A stretch of 64,000 bases of DNA from Castellaniella defragrans (GTDB taxonomy: Bacteria > Pseudomonadota > Gammaproteobacteria > Burkholderiales > Burkholderiaceae_B). Of the stretch, positions 36,075-45,410 are shown one piece after another. A model generated the notes under the pieces. The model ran no database searches, was not told the origin of the DNA, and saw only the letters and a program-made list of their open reading frames with translations. Location of the stretch: the NCBI RefSeq assembly GCF_014203015.1, contig NZ_JACHIB010000016.1, forward strand, positions 60,009 through 124,008, written 5' to 3'. The position numbers and the translations under genes are program-made. The first letter of the stretch is position 1. Every line of letters starts with the position of its first letter.

Positions 36075-37195
36075 CGCACTGAAGCCTGCTGCCCCGCCAC
36101 GTGGCAGCGGTAGACGTGCTGGGGCGCGCCGGGCCGGGCCAGCAGCGCCTGGGGCCGCTCGCAGCCGGCCGTCGCCCAGGGGCAGCGGCCGCGAAAGAAG
36201 CAGCCCTGCGGCAGGACGACGTTGCCGGGCAGTTCGGCCGGGGCCGCGGGGGCGTCCTCGGGCCAGGGCCGGTCCAGGCGCGGCACGGCGTCGAGCAGCT
36301 CGCGCGTGTAGGGATGGCGCGGGGATTCCAGCACGTCGGCGGCCGGGCCCTGCTCGACCACCTGGCCCAGGTACATCACCGCCACCCGGTCGCACAGGTA
36401 GCGCACGACCGACACGTTGTGCGAAATCAGCACGTAGGTCAGGCCGTGCGCGCGGCGCAGTTCCCGCAGCAGATTCAGGATCTGCGCCTGGACGGACACG
36501 TCCAGCGCGGAGGTGGGCTCGTCGAGCACGATGACGTCCGGCTCCGTCGCCAGCGCCCGGGCGATGGCGATCCGCTGGCGCTGCCCCCCGGAAAACTCGT
36601 GGACGTAGCGGTCGAGCTGCTCGGGCCGCAGGCCCACCCGCAGGGCCAGGGCATCGGCCCGCGCGCGCAGGGCGGCCTTGTCCATGCGGCCGCACCGGAC
36701 CGCACCGTTCCGGCCCCGCGGCCCGGCGGCCGGCGGCGCTCCCCCGTCCCGCGGCCATGCCGCGGCCCCTCGGCGGCCCGCGGCCACCAGCGGCTCGATG
36801 ATCACTTTCCAGGCGGGCAGGCGCGGATCCAGCGAGGACTGCGGATCCTGGAACACGATCTGGACGTCGGTCCGGCGGCCGTCGGCCCGCGGCAGGCGCC
36901 GCAGCTCACCCCCGGTGGGCCGCAGCAGGCCCATCAGCACGGCCGCCAGCGTGCTCTTGCCGCAGCCGGACTCGCCGACGATGCCGAAGGCCTCGCCGCG
37001 CCGCACCTGCAGGCTGACGCCGTTCAGGGCGTGGGCATGGCGCACCGCCCGCCCGCGCCAGTCGCGGGCGAGGGGGAAGCGCACGTGGATCTCGCGGGCG
37101 TCGAGCACCGGCGCCCCCGGCACGGTGCCCGGTGCTGCGTCCGCCACGCCCGCCGAGGGGATTTCAGCCCCATTCGCTCCATCGATCGGCATCAT
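36053..37195 (-). CDS. ddpF: Dipeptide ABC transporter ATPase DdpF
   Basis: 380-aa ATPase of the oligopeptide group. Walker A GESGCGKST is near residue 76, the signature FSGGQRQRIAIARAL near 219 and Walker B VIVLDEPTSALD near 240. The C-terminal oligopeptide-binding extension carries CFFRGRCPWATAGCE. A Gly/Arg/Pro-rich insertion of about 35 residues separates the Q-loop region from the helical domain. ATG at 37195 overlaps the ddpD stop (ATGA). Confidence 0.88.
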   Translation of the reverse strand: MMPIDGANGAEIPSAGVADAAPGTVPGAPVLDAREIHVRFPLARDWRGRAVRHAHALNGVSLQVRRGEAFGIVGESGCGKSTLAAVLMGLLRPTGGELRRLPRADGRRTDVQIVFQDPQSSLDPRLPAWKVIIEPLVAAGRRGAAAWPRDGGAPPAAGPRGRNGAVRCGRMDKAALRARADALALRVGLRPEQLDRYVHEFSGGQRQRIAIARALATEPDVIVLDEPTSALDVSVQAQILNLLRELRRAHGLTYVLISHNVSVVRYLCDRVAVMYLGQVVEQGPAADVLESPRHPYTRELLDAVPRLDRPWPEDAPAAPAELPGNVVLPQGCFFRGRCPWATAGCERPQALLARPGAPQHVYRCHVAGQQASVRQASEGS

Positions 37196-38301
37196 GCGTC
37201 TCCCGCGGCCCGCGCGGCCGGGTCCGGGTCTGGGTCCAGGGGGTGCCAGCAGGCCACCCGGCGCTCCTGCGCGTCGGCCACGGGCCGCAGTTCGGGCCGC
37301 TGGCGACAGGCCGCGTCGGCGTAGGCGCAGCGATCGAAGAACACGCAGCCCTGCGGCGGCTGGCGCATGTCCGGCACCCGGCCCGGGATCGAGGCCAGGT
37401 CGGCGCCGGGCGCGGCGCGCTCCGGCAGGCCGTCGAGCAGGCCGCGCGTGTAGGGATGGCGCGGCGCGCGCAGCACCCGGGCGGTCGGCCCCTGCTCGAC
37501 CACCGTGCCGGCGTACATGACGTACACGCGGTCGCAGAACTGCGACACCACCGCCATGTCGTGGGTGATGAACAGGATCGCGGCGCCGCGCTCGCGCGCC
37601 CGGTGGCGCAGCAGCTGCAGCACCTGGCGCTGCACGGTCACGTCCAGCGCGGTGGTGGGCTCGTCGGCGATCAGCAGCGCCGGATCGCAGGAAAACGCCA
37701 TCGCGGCCATCACCCGCTGGCGCATGCCGCCGGACAGCTCGAAGGGATAGGCGCGCAGCGTCCGGGCCGGGTCGGGGATCATCATGTCGCGCAGCAGCGC
37801 GGCGGCGCGCTCCAGGGCCTCGCGCCGGCCCAGGCGATGGTGCGCGCGCAGCACGCCGGTCAATTGATCGCCGATGCGCCGGGTCGGGTTCAGCGCGGTC
37901 ATGGGCTCCTGGAAGATCATCGCCGCGCGGCGTCCGCGCCATTGCCGCATGCGCGCTTCGGACGCGGCCAGCACGTCCTCGCCGCACAGCCGCAGGCTGC
38001 CGCCGGTGACGCGATAAGCGCCCGGGGGCAGCAGCCGCAGCGCCGCCATGGCGGTGACCGACTTGCCCGAGCCCGACTCGCCCACCACGCCGACGATCTC
38101 GCCCGGCATGACGCGCAGGCTGACGCCGCCCAGCGCCCGGACCGCGCCGCCGAAGACGGGGAACTCCAGCGACAGGCCGCGGATGTCCAGGACGGGTTCG
38201 GCCGCGGCGCCGCCGTCGGGGTTCCCACGATCCAGGACGCCCGCCGGCCGGCCCGGGCCGGGGCGCCGGGCGCCGGACGGATCAGGCCGGCCCGCGCTCA
38301 T
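37192..38301 (-). CDS. ddpD: Dipeptide ABC transporter ATPase DdpD
   Basis: 369-aa oligopeptide-type ATPase. Walker A GESGSGKS is near residue 75, the Q-loop IFQEPMTALNP, signature LSGGMRQRVMAAMA and Walker B LLIADEPTTALDVT follow in order. The C-terminal Cys-rich segment is VFFDRCAYADAACRQ. ATG at 38301 overlaps the ddpC stop by four bases. Confidence 0.88.
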   Translation of the reverse strand: MSAGRPDPSGARRPGPGRPAGVLDRGNPDGGAAAEPVLDIRGLSLEFPVFGGAVRALGGVSLRVMPGEIVGVVGESGSGKSVTAMAALRLLPPGAYRVTGGSLRLCGEDVLAASEARMRQWRGRRAAMIFQEPMTALNPTRRIGDQLTGVLRAHHRLGRREALERAAALLRDMMIPDPARTLRAYPFELSGGMRQRVMAAMAFSCDPALLIADEPTTALDVTVQRQVLQLLRHRARERGAAILFITHDMAVVSQFCDRVYVMYAGTVVEQGPTARVLRAPRHPYTRGLLDGLPERAAPGADLASIPGRVPDMRQPPQGCVFFDRCAYADAACRQRPELRPVADAQERRVACWHPLDPDPDPAARAAGDA

Positions 38302-39131
38302 TTCGCCCTCGACTTCGGGTCCAGCAGGTCGCGCACGCCGTCTCCCACCAGGTTGCAGGCCAGCGCCGTCACCAAGATCGCGCAGCCGGGCGTGACGGTG
38401 TACCACCACTGGTCCAGCAGGAAATTGCGGCCCGTCGCCACCATGGCGCCCCATTCGGCGGTGGGCTGCTGCGCGCCCAGGCCGATGAAGCCCAGCGCGG
38501 CCGCCATCAGGATCGCCCCGCCGATGTCCAGCGTGGCCTGCACCACGATGGGCGAGGCGGCGTTGCGCACCACGTGCCAGCGCACCACGTGGCGCCGCGT
38601 CGCGCCGAAGGTCCAGGCCGCCTGCACATAGGCCATCTCGCGGATGCCCAGCGTCTGGCCGCGCGCCAGGCGCACGTAGAACGGGATGCGCACCAGGGTG
38701 ATCGCCAGCATGGCGTTGAACAGGCTGGGGCCCAGCGCCGCCGCCAGCGCCATGATCAGCACCAGCGAGGGCACCGACAGCACCACGTCCATGGCGCGCA
38801 TGACCAGGCCGTCGAAGCGGCCGCCCACGATCCCGGAGAAGCAGCCGATCACGGCGCCGGCCATGCTGGCGCAGCCGGCGACGAACAGCCCCACCCCGAT
38901 GGACTGGCGCCCGCCGTAGAGCACGCGGCTGAAGATGTCGCGGCCGACCTCGTCGGTGCCGAACCAGTGCGCCGCCGACGGCGCCGCCAGCCGGTGCACC
39001 AGGTCGATGCGCTCGGGATCGTAGGGCGCCACCCAGTCGGCCAGGAGCACGGCCAGGCCCACCGCCGCGAGGATCGCCAGCCCCAGCAGCATCAGCGGGC
39101 TGCGGCGCAACTGGTACAGCAGGTAGCTCAT
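38298..39131 (-). CDS. ddpC: Dipeptide ABC transporter permease DdpC
   Basis: 277-aa permease of the DppC/OppC type: HWFGTDEVGRDIFSRVLYGGR near residue 55 and VRIPFYVRLARGQTLGIRE in the cytoplasmic coupling loop. Five to six membrane segments. Starts within the ddpB stop (ATGA). Confidence 0.9.
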   Translation of the reverse strand: MSYLLYQLRRSPLMLLGLAILAAVGLAVLLADWVAPYDPERIDLVHRLAAPSAAHWFGTDEVGRDIFSRVLYGGRQSIGVGLFVAGCASMAGAVIGCFSGIVGGRFDGLVMRAMDVVLSVPSLVLIMALAAALGPSLFNAMLAITLVRIPFYVRLARGQTLGIREMAYVQAAWTFGATRRHVVRWHVVRNAASPIVVQATLDIGGAILMAAALGFIGLGAQQPTAEWGAMVATGRNFLLDQWWYTVTPGCAILVTALACNLVGDGVRDLLDPKSRAK

Positions 39132-40150
39132 CCGACCTCCCGGATGCGCGGATCGAGGCGCCGGTACAGCAGGTCCACCAGCAGGTTCAGGATCACGTAG
39201 GCGAAGGACACCACCACGGCGAAGCCCATCACCGCCGGGAAATCCAGCGCCTGGATCGAGTCCACCACATAGGCGCCCATGCCCGGCCAGCCGAACACGG
39301 TTTCCGTCAGCACCGCCCCGTACAGCAGGTCGCCCAGGGCCAGGCCGAGCACGGTCACGGACGGGATCAGCGCATTGGGCAGGGCGTGGCGCACCACCAC
39401 GGTCCAGGCGTCCAGGCCGTAGGCGCGGGCGGTGCGCACGTAGTCCTCGCCCAGCTGCTCCAGCATGGAGGAGCGTACCTGCCGCGCCACCACGCCCAGG
39501 TGCACGAAGCCCAGCGTCAGGGCCGGCAGGATCATGTGCTCCAGCGCGCTGCGCCAGACCACCCAGTCGCCCGCCAGCGCCGCGTCGATCAGGTACAGGC
39601 CGGTGATGCCGGGCGGGGGCGACAGGCCCTGGTCGATGCGCCCGCCCCCCGGCAGCCAGCCGAGCTCGCCGTAGAACACCACGATCAGGCCCAGGCCGAG
39701 CCAGAAGGCCGGGGTGGAGATGCCCGTGACGGCCAGCGTGCGGGCGAGGTGGTCGATGAAGCGGTTGCGGTACACCGCCGACAGCACGCCCAGCGGGATG
39801 CCCAGCAGCGTCGCCAGCAGCAGGGCGACCAGGGCGAGTTCGAGCGTGGCGGGAAAGAAGGCGGCGATGTCCTGCAGCACCGGCCGGTGCGTGCGGATCG
39901 AGGTGCCGAGATCGCCCTGCAGCAGCTGCCCCATGTAGCGCAGGTACTGCTGCGGCAGGGGCAGGTCCAGGCCCAGCTGCGCGCGGATGTGGGCGACGAT
40001 TTCCGGCGTGGCGCGGTCGCCCGCCACCAGGCGGGCCGGGTCGCCGGGCACCAGGTGGGAAATAGCGAAGGTGATCAGGGACACCCCGATCACCACCCAG
40101 ACCAGGCTGGCCAGCCGGCGGCGCACCACGGACAGCCAGGACGTGTTCAT
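39128..40150 (-). CDS. ddpB: Dipeptide ABC transporter permease DppB/DdpB
   Basis: 340-aa permease of the DppB/OppB type. The N-terminal helix is followed by a periplasmic loop with HLVPGDPARLVAGDRATPE, and the coupling loop reads EDYVRTARAYGLDAW. It lies 88 bp downstream of the binding-protein gene and overlaps ddpC. Confidence 0.9.
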   Translation of the reverse strand: MNTSWLSVVRRRLASLVWVVIGVSLITFAISHLVPGDPARLVAGDRATPEIVAHIRAQLGLDLPLPQQYLRYMGQLLQGDLGTSIRTHRPVLQDIAAFFPATLELALVALLLATLLGIPLGVLSAVYRNRFIDHLARTLAVTGISTPAFWLGLGLIVVFYGELGWLPGGGRIDQGLSPPPGITGLYLIDAALAGDWVVWRSALEHMILPALTLGFVHLGVVARQVRSSMLEQLGEDYVRTARAYGLDAWTVVVRHALPNALIPSVTVLGLALGDLLYGAVLTETVFGWPGMGAYVVDSIQALDFPAVMGFAVVVSFAYVILNLLVDLLYRRLDPRIREVG

Positions 40151-40238
40151 GCGCTGCCCTCGTCCGCCGGGGCGCGCCGCGCCGCCCGGCGCCGCCCGCG
40201 GCCGGCCCGCGGGACCCTTCCACGCCGTTCGCCCATGC

Positions 40239-41801
40239 CTACTTCGTCATGTCGGCGACGTTGAACACCCGCTCCAGCATGGGGTTGAAGACGAAGCCCT
40301 TGACGTTCGCCCCCAGCCCGGCCTGGTAGTTCTTCTGGTACAGGTAGGCGTAGGCGGCGTCCTTCACGACCTGTTCCTGGACCTGCCGGTAGAGCGCCAC
40401 GCGCTTGTCCTGGTCGCTGAGCGTGGCGGCCTCGCGCAGCCACTGGTCCACCTGCGGGTTGGAATAGAAGGACCGGTTGCCCGCCAGGCCCTTCTTGTCC
40501 GAATCGAACCAGTAGCTGGTGAACATGTAGGGATCGGCGAAGTCCGGGCTCCAGTTGCCGATGGAGATGTCGAAATTGCCCTGGCCCAGATTTTCGCGCA
40601 GGGTGGCGTTGGCCAGTTTTTCGAGCTTGACCGGCACGCCGACGGCGGTGAGGTTGGCCTGCACCGTCAGGGCGATGGGCTCCCAGGCGGGGTCCTGGGT
40701 GGAATAGCGCAGCAGCAGCGGCGACTTCACCCCGCCGGCCTTTTCCACCAGCGCCCTGGCCGCCGCCGCGTCCTGCTTCGGCAGGGGCAGATCGGCGTCA
40801 TGGCCCCACATGCCTTCGGGGATCGGGCCGCGCATCTGCTTGGCCTGGCCCATCATGATGCCGTCCACGATGCCCTGGTAGTCCAGCGCGGCCACCACGG
40901 CGCGGCGCAGGTCCGCGTTCTGCAGCGGCCCCTTGGCGTTGTTCAGGTACAGGTAGGTCACCCGCAGCGACGGGAATTCCGCCACGCGCACGGCCTTGTC
41001 CTTCTTCAGGGCCTGGAGCTGGTCCACCGGCAGTTCCTCGGCCACGTCCAGGTCGCCCTTCTGCAGCTGCAGGCGGCGCGCGGAAGATTCCGGCACGATC
41101 TTCACCACGAACTTGTCCAGCGCGGGCTTCTTCGAGCCGGCGTAATGCGGATTGCGCTCCAGCACCAGCGACTGGCCCTTCTGCCAGGACACCAGCTGGT
41201 AGGGGCCGGAGCCCGCCGTGTGGCCCGACAGCCAGGCGTCGGCGTCGTCGCGCTGCATGGCCTTGGGATTGACGATGGACGCGCCGTTGTTGGCGAGCGT
41301 GTAGAGGAACGGCGCGAAGGGCTTCTGCAGCGTGAAGCGCACGGTGCGCGCGTCCACGGCGTCGATCTTCATGTCGGCGGGGAAGGCTTCCGAGGGCCCC
41401 TGCTTCTTCGCCAGCAGCCGCTCGAAGGACAGCTTCACCGCCTGGGCGTCCACGGGCGCGCCGTCGGCGAATTGCTGGCCGTCGCGCAAGGTGAACGTCC
41501 AGACCAGGCTGTCCGGCGAGGCCGACCAGCTGGCCGCCAGATCGCCCTCGACCTCGGTCGAGCCCTGGCCGTCGACCTGCTTGTAGCGCATCAGGCGCTG
41601 GTAGGCCGGATAGGTGACGGTCCAGTCGTTGTTGTCGATCGTGATGGCCGGGTCCAGCGTCTGGGGATCGGCCGGCTTGCCGATCACCAGCGTATCGGCC
41701 GGCGTCGCCGCGAGCGCCCCGCCCGCCAGGAGACAGGCTCCCGCGCCCATCGCCGCCGCCATCAGGGCGCGGCGGATTCCCGTTTGAATCGTGGATTGCA
41801 T
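40239..41801 (-). CDS. ddpA: Dipeptide ABC transporter substrate-binding protein DdpA
   Basis: 520-aa periplasmic binding protein of the DppA/OppA family (SBP family 5). Signal peptide to about residue 31 (GGALAA-TPADT). The conserved segments PADPQTLDPAITIDNND and GSGPYQLVSWQKGQSLVLERNP are seen in separate parts. ATG at 41801 gives a normal signal peptide. With DdpX upstream, D-Ala-D-Ala is the probable ligand. Confidence 0.9.
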   Translation of the reverse strand: MQSTIQTGIRRALMAAAMGAGACLLAGGALAATPADTLVIGKPADPQTLDPAITIDNNDWTVTYPAYQRLMRYKQVDGQGSTEVEGDLAASWSASPDSLVWTFTLRDGQQFADGAPVDAQAVKLSFERLLAKKQGPSEAFPADMKIDAVDARTVRFTLQKPFAPFLYTLANNGASIVNPKAMQRDDADAWLSGHTAGSGPYQLVSWQKGQSLVLERNPHYAGSKKPALDKFVVKIVPESSARRLQLQKGDLDVAEELPVDQLQALKKDKAVRVAEFPSLRVTYLYLNNAKGPLQNADLRRAVVAALDYQGIVDGIMMGQAKQMRGPIPEGMWGHDADLPLPKQDAAAARALVEKAGGVKSPLLLRYSTQDPAWEPIALTVQANLTAVGVPVKLEKLANATLRENLGQGNFDISIGNWSPDFADPYMFTSYWFDSDKKGLAGNRSFYSNPQVDQWLREAATLSDQDKRVALYRQVQEQVVKDAAYAYLYQKNYQAGLGANVKGFVFNPMLERVFNVADMTK

Positions 41802-41900
41802 ATCGCCTCCGTCCAATGAACATCCCGTCGGCGGGACGCCTGGACCCCCACGGGGCCGCGCCCGCCCGTGCGGCCGGTCCGCGCGGGACCGGCCCATCGC

Positions 41901-42458
41901 TCAGTCCGAGACGACCCGGACCATCCCGCTTTCCGGCAGTAACGCATATTCCCGCGCGTCGGGCAATTCGTAGTGCCACCACTCCGTCGGGATCGAGCGG
42001 AAACCGGCCTGCAGCATGATGCCCAGCAGCAGGTGGCGGTTGCGCTGCACGGCGGGGGGCAGGTCGTCGCGGTCGTGGTGCGACTGGTCGCGCATGTCGT
42101 CGAAATCCGTGCCCATGTCCAGGGGCGCGCCGCCGGCGTCCAGCAGGCCCACGTCCACCGCCACGCCGCGCGTGTGGTTCGACCCCTGGGCCGCGTCGGC
42201 CACGTAGCGCGGATCGGGCAGCATCCGCCAGAACACCGCCTGGGCCGCCGCCGGGCGGTAGGCGTCGTAGACGAGCAGGCCCAGGCCCGCCCGCCGCGCC
42301 GCGCGCGCCGCACGGAGCAGGCAGTCCGCCGCGGCCGGCCGCAGGGCGCAGCGGGCGCCGGGCGCGTAGACCGGCCGGCCGGTCAGGTTGCCTGCCGTGG
42401 CGTAGGCGAGCGCGATGCGCAGGCCGTCGGCCGGAGGGATTTCGATCAGGTCCGCCAT
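41901..42458 (-). CDS. ddpX: D-alanyl-D-alanine dipeptidase (VanX/DdpX type)
   Basis: 185-aa zinc dipeptidase cleaving D-Ala-D-Ala. The zinc and catalytic residues are visible: SNHTRGVAVD (His and Asp ligands) and TEWWHYE (catalytic Glu and His ligand). YDAYRPAAAQAVFW is a further family motif. It is the first gene of the ddpXABCDF-like operon, the order known from E. coli. The role is probably recovery of cell-wall dipeptide as carbon and nitrogen source rather than vancomycin resistance, as no VanA/VanH genes are present. Confidence 0.9.
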   Translation of the reverse strand: MADLIEIPPADGLRIALAYATAGNLTGRPVYAPGARCALRPAAADCLLRAARAARRAGLGLLVYDAYRPAAAQAVFWRMLPDPRYVADAAQGSNHTRGVAVDVGLLDAGGAPLDMGTDFDDMRDQSHHDRDDLPPAVQRNRHLLLGIMLQAGFRSIPTEWWHYELPDAREYALLPESGMVRVVSD

Positions 42459-42613
42459 GCGTGTCCCTGTCCATCCGGGCCGGCGCGGGATCCGCCGCGC
42501 CGGGCGATGAGCCGGACGATGAAGAATGAGGAATGGGAGGGACATTCTACCGGCATTCCGGCCCGCGCCGGCGTGGGATGGGCGCGGCCCGGGCCCTTCG
42601 GTAAAATGCCGCC

Positions 42614-43279
42614 ATGACGCCCAAGACCGACACGCGCAGCAGGCTCGCCGACCGCAAGCAGCGGGAGGCCGAGCAGCGTCGCAAGGAAATCATCAAGGTG
42701 GTGCGCAAGCTCGCCAAAAAGGGCGGCTCCGGCGACATCACCCTGCGCAAGGTCGCCGAGCAGGCGGGGTTTTCCACGACCGTCGTCTATTCCCTGTTCA
42801 AGGACAAGGCCACCCTGATCACGCAGGCCATGGACGACCACCTGCTGGACCTGGCCCACGCCATGCGGACCGCGACCGCGGGCCTGGCCGATCCGCTGGA
42901 GCGCATCCGGGCCTGCGGCCAGGCCTACGTCCGGTACGGGATGCGCTATCCGGACCAGTACGTCATGGTCTTCATGGAACGCCGCCCGCACGCCCCGGTC
43001 GACCGGGCCCGCGTCGAGCACGGCAACATCGAGCAGGACCCCTACGCCTTCGCGCATCACCTGTTCGCCGGCCTGGCGGCCAGCGGCGCGGTGCGGGGGG
43101 ATCCCGCCAGCGTGCTGCTGATGACGCAGATCTTCTGGGAAGCGCTGCACGGGCTGGTGTCCCTGCGGCTGGTCCTGGGAGAGGACGATCCCTGGCTGCA
43201 GCGGGCCGACATCGAGACCCACCTGCAGCATTCCCTGGACGTCGTGCTCGCCGGCATCCTGCACCGCTACGCGGCATAG
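42614..43279 (+). CDS. TetR-family regulator
   Basis: 221-aa regulator. An Arg/Lys-rich arm precedes the HTH (residues about 25-70: DITLRKVAEQAGFSTTVVYSLF). The C-terminal part (GQAYVRYGMRYPDQYVMVF, IFWEALHGLVSLRL) is of the WHG/TetR_C_33 type. It diverges from ddpX with 155 bp between them and lies upstream of the 43.6-kb cluster, so it may regulate either. Confidence 0.85.
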   Translation: MTPKTDTRSRLADRKQREAEQRRKEIIKVVRKLAKKGGSGDITLRKVAEQAGFSTTVVYSLFKDKATLITQAMDDHLLDLAHAMRTATAGLADPLERIRACGQAYVRYGMRYPDQYVMVFMERRPHAPVDRARVEHGNIEQDPYAFAHHLFAGLAASGAVRGDPASVLLMTQIFWEALHGLVSLRLVLGEDDPWLQRADIETHLQHSLDVVLAGILHRYAA

Positions 43280-43577
43280 CGGCGGCGCGCTTCCGCTTTT
43301 CCCCTGCCTCCGACGCTCCTTTCCGCCCTCCGACGCTCCCTTCCGCCCTTCGTCGATTCCATTCGGGGTTTACCCTCATAAAAACGCATTCTATTTAAAA
43401 AAACATTGTTTTTTTAAATTCCAATCGTTATTCTCCTGCTCACCGCAAGCACGACAAGACTCGCCCGGAACGGCTCGAACGGCTCGGACCAAAACGGCTT
43501 GAATGGCCTGAACGACCCGAACGATCCCGACCCGAGCATCGCGGCACGACGCCGCGAACGAATGGAGACACCACTTG
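43280..43577. other. 298-bp promoter region of the export cluster
   Basis: No gene. It contains GGGTTTACCCT (43366-43376), a 27-bp A/T inverted repeat, then a degenerate GAACGGCTCG/GAACGACCCG repeat (about 43465-43540) in the leader. Confidence 0.6.
43393..43419. promoter_or_regulatory. Perfect 12-bp A/T-rich inverted repeat
   Basis: ATTTAAAAAAAC (43393-43404), ATT, GTTTTTTTAAAT (43408-43419). It is too AT-rich for a standard terminator stem; it may be an operator, a bent-DNA site or a weak bidirectional terminator. Confidence 0.5.
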
Positions 43578-43940
43578 ATGCGTACCACCGCCGCAGCGCT
43601 TTGCGCGGCCGGCCTGCTGCTGGCCGCCTGCAGCGATCCCCGTCCGGACGCCGCCGCCCTGGAGCGCGCCGAAGCCCTGCGCCCGGCCGATCCCGCGCTG
43701 GCCGCGCGCTACGAGCGTTCCTGCATCGCCTGCCATGCCCAGGCGGCGAGCGGCGCGCCGCTGACCGGCTTCGCCCCCCACTGGACGCCGCGCCTGCGCG
43801 CGGGCATGGACGCGCTCGTCGATCACGCCGAACACGGCTACCAGGCCATGCCCGCGCGCGGCCTGTGCCAGGACTGCACGCGCGGCGACCTGCGCGCCCT
43901 CACCGAATTCATGAGTCAAACCCCCTCGGAGGCATCGTGA
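43578..43940 (+). CDS. Cytochrome c5-type lipoprotein
   Basis: 120-aa exported cytochrome. A lipoprotein signal (ALCAAGLLLAAC) places Cys near residue 18, so it would be membrane-tethered in the periplasm. Heme-binding CIACH lies near residue 49, the probable Met ligand in QAMPARG, and a second pair CQDC near 95 is typical of the c5 subfamily. Start at ATG 43578 (a TTG precedes it). The stop overlaps the GTG start of the flavoprotein (GTGA), strongly suggesting a functional pair. Confidence 0.87.
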   Translation: MRTTAAALCAAGLLLAACSDPRPDAAALERAEALRPADPALAARYERSCIACHAQAASGAPLTGFAPHWTPRLRAGMDALVDHAEHGYQAMPARGLCQDCTRGDLRALTEFMSQTPSEAS

Positions 43941-45409
43941 CGTCCCCGCTTTCCCGCAGAACGATCCTGAAGTCCGGCGCCGCCGTCCTGGCCGGCGCCG
44001 CCGCCCCGCGCGTGTTCGCCACCGGCCGGCCCGGCGCGGCGGCGGACGCGTCCCCCGGCCCCTCCGGGGCGTCCGCCGCCCGCGCCGCACCCGCCCCCGC
44101 GACCGCCCCGGCGGGAACCGCCGCCGGAACCGCCGCGCCGCGCGCCCAATGGCGGAACTGGTCCGGGCTGCACGCCTGCACGCCGCGCGCCATCGCCACG
44201 CCCGGCACCGAGGCGGAAATCGCCACGCTCCTGTCCAGCCCGGGCGGCGCCCTGCGCTGCGTCGGCGCCGGGCATTCCTTCACGGCCCTGGTGCCGACCG
44301 ACGACATCCTCCTGTCCCTGGACCGCTTCTCGGGCCTGGTGAGCCACGATGCCGCCGCCTCGACCGCCACGCTGCGCGCCGGCACCCGCCTCGCCCAGGT
44401 CTCCCGCCTGCTGGACGAGCAGGGCCTGGCGCTGCGCAACCTGCCCGACGTCAACGTGCAGTCCTTCGCCGGCAGCATCAGCACCGGCACGCACGGCACC
44501 GGCGCCGGCCTGCAGGCGCTGCATGCCGACGTGACCGCCCTGCGCCTGGTGACGCCGGACGGGCGGGCGCTGATCTGCGACGCCGGCCGGCCCGACCTGC
44601 TGGCCGCCGCCCGCGTCTCGCTCGGCTGCCTGGGCGTCGTCACGGAAATCACCACCCGTGTCGTGCCCGCCTACGACCTCGAACGGCACGTGCGGCTGCT
44701 GCCCATCGCCGACCTGCTCGACCAGGCCGACGGCCTCGCCCGGACGCACCGCAACTTCGAGATGTTCTACCTGCCCTTCACGGGCCATGCCGCCGCCATC
44801 ACGCACGACCTCTACACCGGCGGCGAGGTGCTCATGCCCGACTCGGACGACGAGGAGACCCTGGCCGACCTGCGCCGCCTGCGGGACTGGATGGGCTGGT
44901 TCCCGTCCGGACGGCGCCGGCTCGCCGGCTGGCTGATCGGCGGCATGGAGGATGCGCGGGCGCGCAACCGCTCCTGGAAGCTGCTGTCCACCTCCCGGCC
45001 CAGCAAGTTCAACGAAACCGAATACCACGTCCCCCGGGAACAAGGCATCGCCTGCCTGCGGGACGTCATCCAGGCGCTCGAACGGCGCAACGAAGCCTAT
45101 TTCCCCCTGGAATTCCGCTACGTCAAGGGCGACGACGCCTGGCTCAGCCCCTTCCATGGGCGCGACTGCTGCTCCATCGCCGTCCATGCGGCGCACGGCG
45201 AGGCGCACGACTATCTGCTCGCGGAAATCGGACCGATCCTCAGGCGCCACGGCGGCCGGCCCCACTGGGGCAAGCTGCACGACCTGCGCGCCGCCGAGCT
45301 GGCTCCGCTGTATCCGCACTGGCGCGACTTCCTGGAAGTCCGGCGCGAACTGGATCCCCGCGGCCGCCTGCTCAATCCCTATCTGCGCACGCTCCTGGGA
45401 GTGGCCTGA
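43937..45409 (+). CDS. Tat-exported FAD-dependent sugar-lactone/alditol oxidase-like protein
   Basis: 490-aa flavoprotein. A Tat signal (SRRTILKSGAAVLAGAA) is followed by a Pro/Ala linker to about residue 70. The FAD_binding_4 domain follows (CVGAGHSFTALVPTDD; the His is where related enzymes attach FAD covalently) with NVQSFAGSISTGTHGTG. The C-terminal ALO domain ends in the HWGK motif. Relatives oxidise D-arabinono-1,4-lactone, L-gulonolactone or alditols, usually with oxygen or cytochrome c. GTG start overlaps the cytochrome stop, so that cytochrome is the likely electron acceptor. Substrate unknown. Confidence 0.85.
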   Translation: MTSPLSRRTILKSGAAVLAGAAAPRVFATGRPGAAADASPGPSGASAARAAPAPATAPAGTAAGTAAPRAQWRNWSGLHACTPRAIATPGTEAEIATLLSSPGGALRCVGAGHSFTALVPTDDILLSLDRFSGLVSHDAAASTATLRAGTRLAQVSRLLDEQGLALRNLPDVNVQSFAGSISTGTHGTGAGLQALHADVTALRLVTPDGRALICDAGRPDLLAAARVSLGCLGVVTEITTRVVPAYDLERHVRLLPIADLLDQADGLARTHRNFEMFYLPFTGHAAAITHDLYTGGEVLMPDSDDEETLADLRRLRDWMGWFPSGRRRLAGWLIGGMEDARARNRSWKLLSTSRPSKFNETEYHVPREQGIACLRDVIQALERRNEAYFPLEFRYVKGDDAWLSPFHGRDCCSIAVHAAHGEAHDYLLAEIGPILRRHGGRPHWGKLHDLRAAELAPLYPHWRDFLEVRRELDPRGRLLNPYLRTLLGVA

Positions 45410-45410
45410 G

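Noticed and set aside
41901..42458. Vancomycin resistance operon
   Set aside because: Only a VanX-type dipeptidase is present; no VanH or VanA ligase genes, and the ddp transporter context explains it.
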